From NCBI GenBank assembly GCA_904420265.1, contig CAJFUU010000087.1:1-7851 (forward strand): a stretch of 7,851 nucleotides of DNA, written 5' to 3'. Under the pieces are notes generated by a model. It was given only the letters and a program-made list of their open reading frames with translations, had not been told where the DNA came from and ran no database searches. The position numbers and the translations under genes are program-made. Source of the DNA: an uncultured Clostridia bacterium. GTDB taxonomy: Bacteria > Bacillota > Clostridia > Christensenellales > Aristaeellaceae. This document shows positions 5,825 to 7,851 of the stretch, in pieces (the first letter of the stretch is position 1; each line of letters opens with the position of its first letter).

Positions 5825-6823
5825 TTACAGTTCGACGACGACGCCCTCTTCGAGGGACTTTTTAATCGCCAGGACGATTTGGAGCACATTGCGGGAATCC
5901 TGCGGGGTGACCACGGCAGGACGATTGTCGCGAATGGCATCCAGGAATTCACGGATTTCCCCGGCGAACATGTCGGTTTGTTCCACTTCGAGGGGCTGGA
6001 CGGTTTCTTCGCCGGCCGGATACCAGTTCATGTTGCTGCCGTGCTCGCCGTCGTTGATATTCACGCCCGCGCTGAGCGCGTAGGAAAGCGTGCCCTTATC
6101 GCCGGTGGCGCGCAGTTCGATGGAGAAGGGGAAGTTGCCGGTCATTTCCAGAGAGGTTTCGCACACGGCCTTGACACCGCTTTTCCACTCCAGGCTGGTG
6201 CAGACATGGTTCCAGCAGCCGGTCGGGCTCTTCCAGCCGATGGCGCGCAGGCGCGCGGGCATGCCGAAGAGGCTGTAAAGATAGTCGATGTCGTGCACGT
6301 TCAGATCGTAAAGGCCGCCGCCGCTCTTGGCCGGATCGCGGTGCCAGGTGGCCCAGGTGGGATGCTGGCAAATGCGCTTTTCATAAACCATGTGCAGCGA
6401 ACCGAGCTTGTCGTGGTCAATGTAATCCTTGAAAGTGATGAACTCCGGCCACCAGCGCGCCACCTGCGCCACCATGAAGCGCACGCCGTTTTCCTCGCAG
6501 GCGGCCACCATGCGATCCAGAGATTCCAACGTGAACGTGACCGGCTTTTCGCACAGAACGTGGCAGCCGGCGCGCGCCGCCTTGATGACGTATTCCTCGT
6601 GAAGGTAGGTGGGCACGCAGATGCTCACTACATCCAGTTTTTCCGCGGCCAGGGCCGCGTCGAGCGTCTCGTAGTGGCGGCAACCGTAGGTCTGCGCCGC
6701 TTTCTCGCCCTTCTCGGCGCTGCGGCTGACCACTGCAGCGATTGTTACATCCGACATCGACCGGTACGCTTCGAGATGATTCTGGGCGATGTACCCCAGA
6801 CCGACCACCGCAACTTTAAACAT
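5825..6823 (-). CDS. Gfo/Idh/MocA family NAD(P)-dependent oxidoreductase
   Basis: This 332-aa cytoplasmic dehydrogenase is of the glucose-fructose oxidoreductase / inositol dehydrogenase family, which oxidises or reduces a hydroxyl or keto group of sugars and cyclitols. Residues 1-120 form the Rossmann domain, with GLGYIA (8-13) binding the dinucleotide and CEKP (91-94) carrying the family lysine Lys93. The C-terminal domain holds GGGLYDLNVHDIDYL (168-182), with Asp173 and His177 at the usual catalytic positions. The frame is open up to 6961, but the extra 46 residues are Arg-rich and unlike the family. ATG 6823 (MFKVAVVGLGY) fits the fold and has GAAAGG about 9 nt upstream, so I take it as the start. 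The gene has its own promoter and no clear terminator before the transporter operon. I infer that it acts on the same imported compound as the two isomerases. Confidence 0.93.
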   Translation of the reverse strand: MFKVAVVGLGYIAQNHLEAYRSMSDVTIAAVVSRSAEKGEKAAQTYGCRHYETLDAALAAEKLDVVSICVPTYLHEEYVIKAARAGCHVLCEKPVTFTLESLDRMVAACEENGVRFMVAQVARWWPEFITFKDYIDHDKLGSLHMVYEKRICQHPTWATWHRDPAKSGGGLYDLNVHDIDYLYSLFGMPARLRAIGWKSPTGCWNHVCTSLEWKSGVKAVCETSLEMTGNFPFSIELRATGDKGTLSYALSAGVNINDGEHGSNMNWYPAGEETVQPLEVEQTDMFAGEIREFLDAIRDNRPAVVTPQDSRNVLQIVLAIKKSLEEGVVVEL

Positions 6824-6990
6824 AACGTCTGCCTTTCCGCGCTGCCGGAACATGCGCCCGGCGCGCATGGTTGTTTTTACGCCGCCGCGTAAACGCAGAC
6901 GGCGCGCCCCCTGCCGCGCAGAGGGAAATATGGAGAACATTCCAAACGTAGCGCTGTTCATGATCCGAACGAAAATCTACACAACGTCTC
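6824..6990 (-). promoter_or_regulatory. Structured 5' leader of the dehydrogenase gene
   Basis: The predicted transcript starts near 6990, giving about 165 nt before the ATG. Two perfect 7-bp hairpins lie in tandem: TTTACGC/GCGTAAA around a 4-nt loop (6893-6876) and CATGCGC/GCGCATG around a 5-nt loop (6869-6851), the second 21 nt before the Shine-Dalgarno region. Neither has a U-run. I recognise no known riboswitch class. They may be protein-binding sites, an RNA control element or incidental structure in GC-rich DNA. Confidence 0.4.
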
Positions 6991-6997
6991 CGCTCAA

Positions 6998-7027
6998 AAT
7001 ATAGCATATGTCCGTATATTTTGTCAA
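6998..7027 (-). promoter_or_regulatory. Sigma-A promoter of the dehydrogenase gene
   Basis: In the minus direction TTGACA (7027-7022) and TATATT (7003-6998) are separated by 18 bp, with TG one base before the -10 (extended -10). This is the same architecture and spacing as the operon promoter at 5700-5671. The surrounding AT-rich island in GC-rich DNA supports it. Confidence 0.82.
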
Positions 7028-7305
7028 TAAGTTTCTCCACTCTCCGAATAAATTCATGATTTTGCCATCGAAATGCAACCTTAACCGAATAATGCGCCGG
7101 GGAACAAAAGAATGTGCAAACTGTATGGAAAACGCGGCGCTTCTTTGAAAACACGAAGAAAAACGGTGCGCGCCTGGTTTTGCGGCGGCCTGCACAGGGA
7201 CTTTGGAAAAAACAATAGGCGCGGCAGAGGCGCGGACGGCGCCGGAGGCAAAAGCGCACGATGGAATTTTGAAAGGGGAAAGCATCGCTTGAAACGACGC
7301 GTCAA

Positions 7306-7357
7306 GCCGGCAGAATCATGATCGCCGGCCGAAGCCCTATAAGGGCATGATGCCGGC
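7306..7357. repeat. Nested palindrome cluster (REP-like or cruciform-forming)
   Basis: The outer arms GCCGGCA (7306-7312) and TGCCGGC (7351-7357) enclose three inner palindromes: ATCATGAT (7315-7322), a GCCGGC core (7324-7329) and GCCCT-ATA-AGGGC (7334-7346). Together they could fold as a multi-branched hairpin. No T-run follows on either side, so it is not an intrinsic terminator. It resembles an interspersed palindromic element, but only one copy is visible here. Confidence 0.45.
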
Positions 7358-7499
7358 AACGTCCGCGCGCTCCGCATCGCCGGCTCATGCGACAGCCCTG
7401 AAAGCGGCCGCCTGGCCCCTTTGCGCAGGCTCTTGTCCATGCCCATTCTTCCCCAAAGGGTTTGACGGTTTTGCGCACAGCGGCAATCCCTCGGGAACG

Positions 7500-7535
7500 C
7501 CCGCTTCAAGCGGGGTTGGATTGTCAAAAACCTTC
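7500..7535. repeat. Degenerate repeat, copy 1 (hairpin plus flank)
   Basis: The hairpin CCCGC-TTCAA-GCGGG (7500-7514) is followed by GTTGGATTGTCAAAAACC. The segment from GCTTCAAGCGGGGTT resembles a second copy at 7699-7736, which reads GCTCCAAGCGGGGTC and also ends in a TGACAAACCC-like block. This is similarity by eye only. Confidence 0.3.
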
Positions 7536-7665
7536 CGAGAAGAAAGACCGCGCAGCGCTCCTGTGGTCATATCGGGGATATAGCCCCGAAAATGGCGTTT
7601 CGCATGGCGAAAAGGCCGGCAATTTTGCAAGAAACCGGAAAAGTTTCACCAGGCAACGCATCTCA

Positions 7666-7688
7666 AAAAAGCAGCAAAGCTGCTTTTT
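7666..7688. terminator. Bidirectional terminator-like palindrome
   Basis: AAAAAGCAGC (7666-7675) and GCTGCTTTTT (7679-7688) are perfect complements around an AAA loop. Each strand reads a GC-containing stem followed by T-residues, with six T on the minus side (7670-7665). It could end transcription arriving from the right of the window, which would insulate the dehydrogenase promoter, or plus-strand transcription from the left. Confidence 0.6.
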
Positions 7689-7698
7689 CGACAAACTG

Positions 7699-7736
7699 CC
7701 CCGCTCCAAGCGGGGTCAGAGCGCTGACAAACCCTG
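7699..7736. repeat. Degenerate repeat, copy 2 (hairpin plus flank)
   Basis: The hairpin CCCCGC-TCCAA-GCGGGG (7699-7715) is followed by TCAGAGCGCTGACAAACCC, partly matching the block at 7500-7535. No T-run follows, so it is not a plain terminator. Confidence 0.3.
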
Positions 7737-7803
7737 CAAACGCAAAAATTACCCTGATAAATGATGGACAGTACCCCAAGCAACGGACAAAGGAAAAAAG
7801 TGG

Positions 7804-7841
7804 CCTCCTGTCGTAGAATAGGAACTGCGACAGGAGGTTTT
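7804..7841 (+). promoter_or_regulatory. Perfect hairpin enclosing the Shine-Dalgarno of a plus-strand start; also terminator-like
   Basis: CCTCCTGTCG (7804-7813) and CGACAGGAGG (7828-7837) form a perfect 10-bp stem with a 14-nt loop. The 3' arm contains AGGAGG (7832-7837), 8 nt before an ATG at 7846, so folding would hide the ribosome binding site. The TTTT that follows (7838-7841) means the same structure could instead act as a plus-strand intrinsic terminator. In the minus direction a T-run lies 4 nt past the stem, so a minus-strand terminator is also possible. Confidence 0.65.
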
Positions 7842-7845
7842 CTGT

Positions 7846-7851
7846 ATGACA
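7846..7851 (+). CDS. Possible start of a plus-strand gene running off the right edge
   Basis: Only ATG ACA is inside the window. The call rests on a perfect AGGAGG 8 nt upstream. If real, the gene is divergent from the sugar locus and its translation start lies just behind a hairpin that covers the ribosome binding site. The product cannot be known. If the hairpin is only a terminator, this ATG is chance. Confidence 0.35.

Larger units (their letters stand above)
7028..7803. other. Long gene-free intergenic region rich in hairpins
   Basis: I see no convincing gene on either strand. The open frames are short, rich in Arg, Pro, Ala and Ser, overlap one another in several frames and lack good Shine-Dalgarno sites and recognisable motifs. 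What it does hold is structure: a palindrome cluster (7306-7357), CCCGC/GCGGG (7500-7514), CGGGG/CCCCG (7573-7588), TTTCGC/GCGAAA (7598-7612), a bidirectional terminator-like palindrome (7666-7688) and CCCCGC/GCGGGG (7699-7715). It may be an ordinary long spacer, a decayed gene or an unrecognised structured RNA. I found no tRNA, rRNA, tmRNA, SRP RNA or RNase P signature. Confidence 0.5.

Noticed and set aside
5795..6892. Plus-strand open frame antisense to the dehydrogenase (365 codons)
   Set aside because: Composition typical of an antisense shadow; the minus strand encodes an unmistakable Gfo/Idh/MocA protein.
6824..6961. N-terminal extension of the dehydrogenase to the ATG at 6961
   Set aside because: The extra 46 residues are Arg-rich and precede the normal family start at the Rossmann GxGxxA strand. 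The extension lies in the hairpin-bearing leader.
7081..7527. Minus-strand open frame of 148 codons in the intergenic region
   Set aside because: Rich in Arg, Pro, Ala and Ser, overlapped by other equally open frames, interrupted in logic by the palindrome cluster, and without a ribosome binding site or recognisable motif.
7500..7736. CRISPR array
   Set aside because: Only two degenerate similar blocks about 200 bp apart, with no regular spacing or identical repeats.
7462..7764. Plus-strand open frame of 100 codons in the intergenic region
   Set aside because: It passes through several hairpins including the terminator-like palindrome, and the product is basic and low in structure with no family resemblance.

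Overview
The window is about 7.9 kb of GC-rich bacterial DNA. It carries a sugar-uptake and sugar-conversion locus of six genes, all on the minus strand, so the locus reads from high to low coordinates. Canonical GGAGG-type ribosome binding sites, consensus sigma-A promoters and compact hairpin-plus-U-tract terminators point to a GC-rich member of the Bacillota (Clostridia). The solute-binding protein has a signal peptide ending ALA-E with no lipobox cysteine, a style I associate from memory with Christensenellales-like gut bacteria. That assignment is a guess and the phylum-level one is firmer.

Layout in transcription order. Positions 7851-7028 hold no convincing gene, only many hairpins, a bidirectional terminator-like palindrome and, at the right edge, a plus-strand start codon whose Shine-Dalgarno lies in a perfect 10-bp stem. 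A strong promoter (7027-6998) and a leader of about 165 nt with two small hairpins precede a Gfo/Idh/MocA dehydrogenase (6823-5825). About 125 bp further on, a second consensus promoter (5700-5671), overlapped by a 15-bp palindrome, starts the main operon. Its genes are a TIM-barrel sugar isomerase/epimerase (5551-4724), a sugar-binding protein (4668-3697), a tandem-domain ABC ATPase (3617-2103), a permease (2100-1150) and a second TIM-barrel isomerase/epimerase (1083-262). A minus-strand terminator (227-193) closes the operon. A plus-strand terminator (162-184) probably closes a convergent gene that lies mostly off the left edge.

How the genes may work together. The binding protein, ATPase and permease form a complete CUT2-type (ribose/galactose/inositol class) importer. 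The dehydrogenase and the two metal-dependent TIM-barrel enzymes would act on the imported compound. There is no kinase, glycosidase or regulator in the window. An NAD(P)-dependent oxidoreductase with two AP-endonuclease-2-fold isomerases fits pathways that work on free sugars or cyclitols, such as inositol/inosose-type or 3-keto-sugar routes. The substrate cannot be read from the sequence.

The operon is punctuated by RNA structure. A 15-bp stem with a GCAA loop follows the binding-protein gene, and a full intrinsic terminator sits between the permease and the last isomerase. Expression is therefore probably graded along the transcript.
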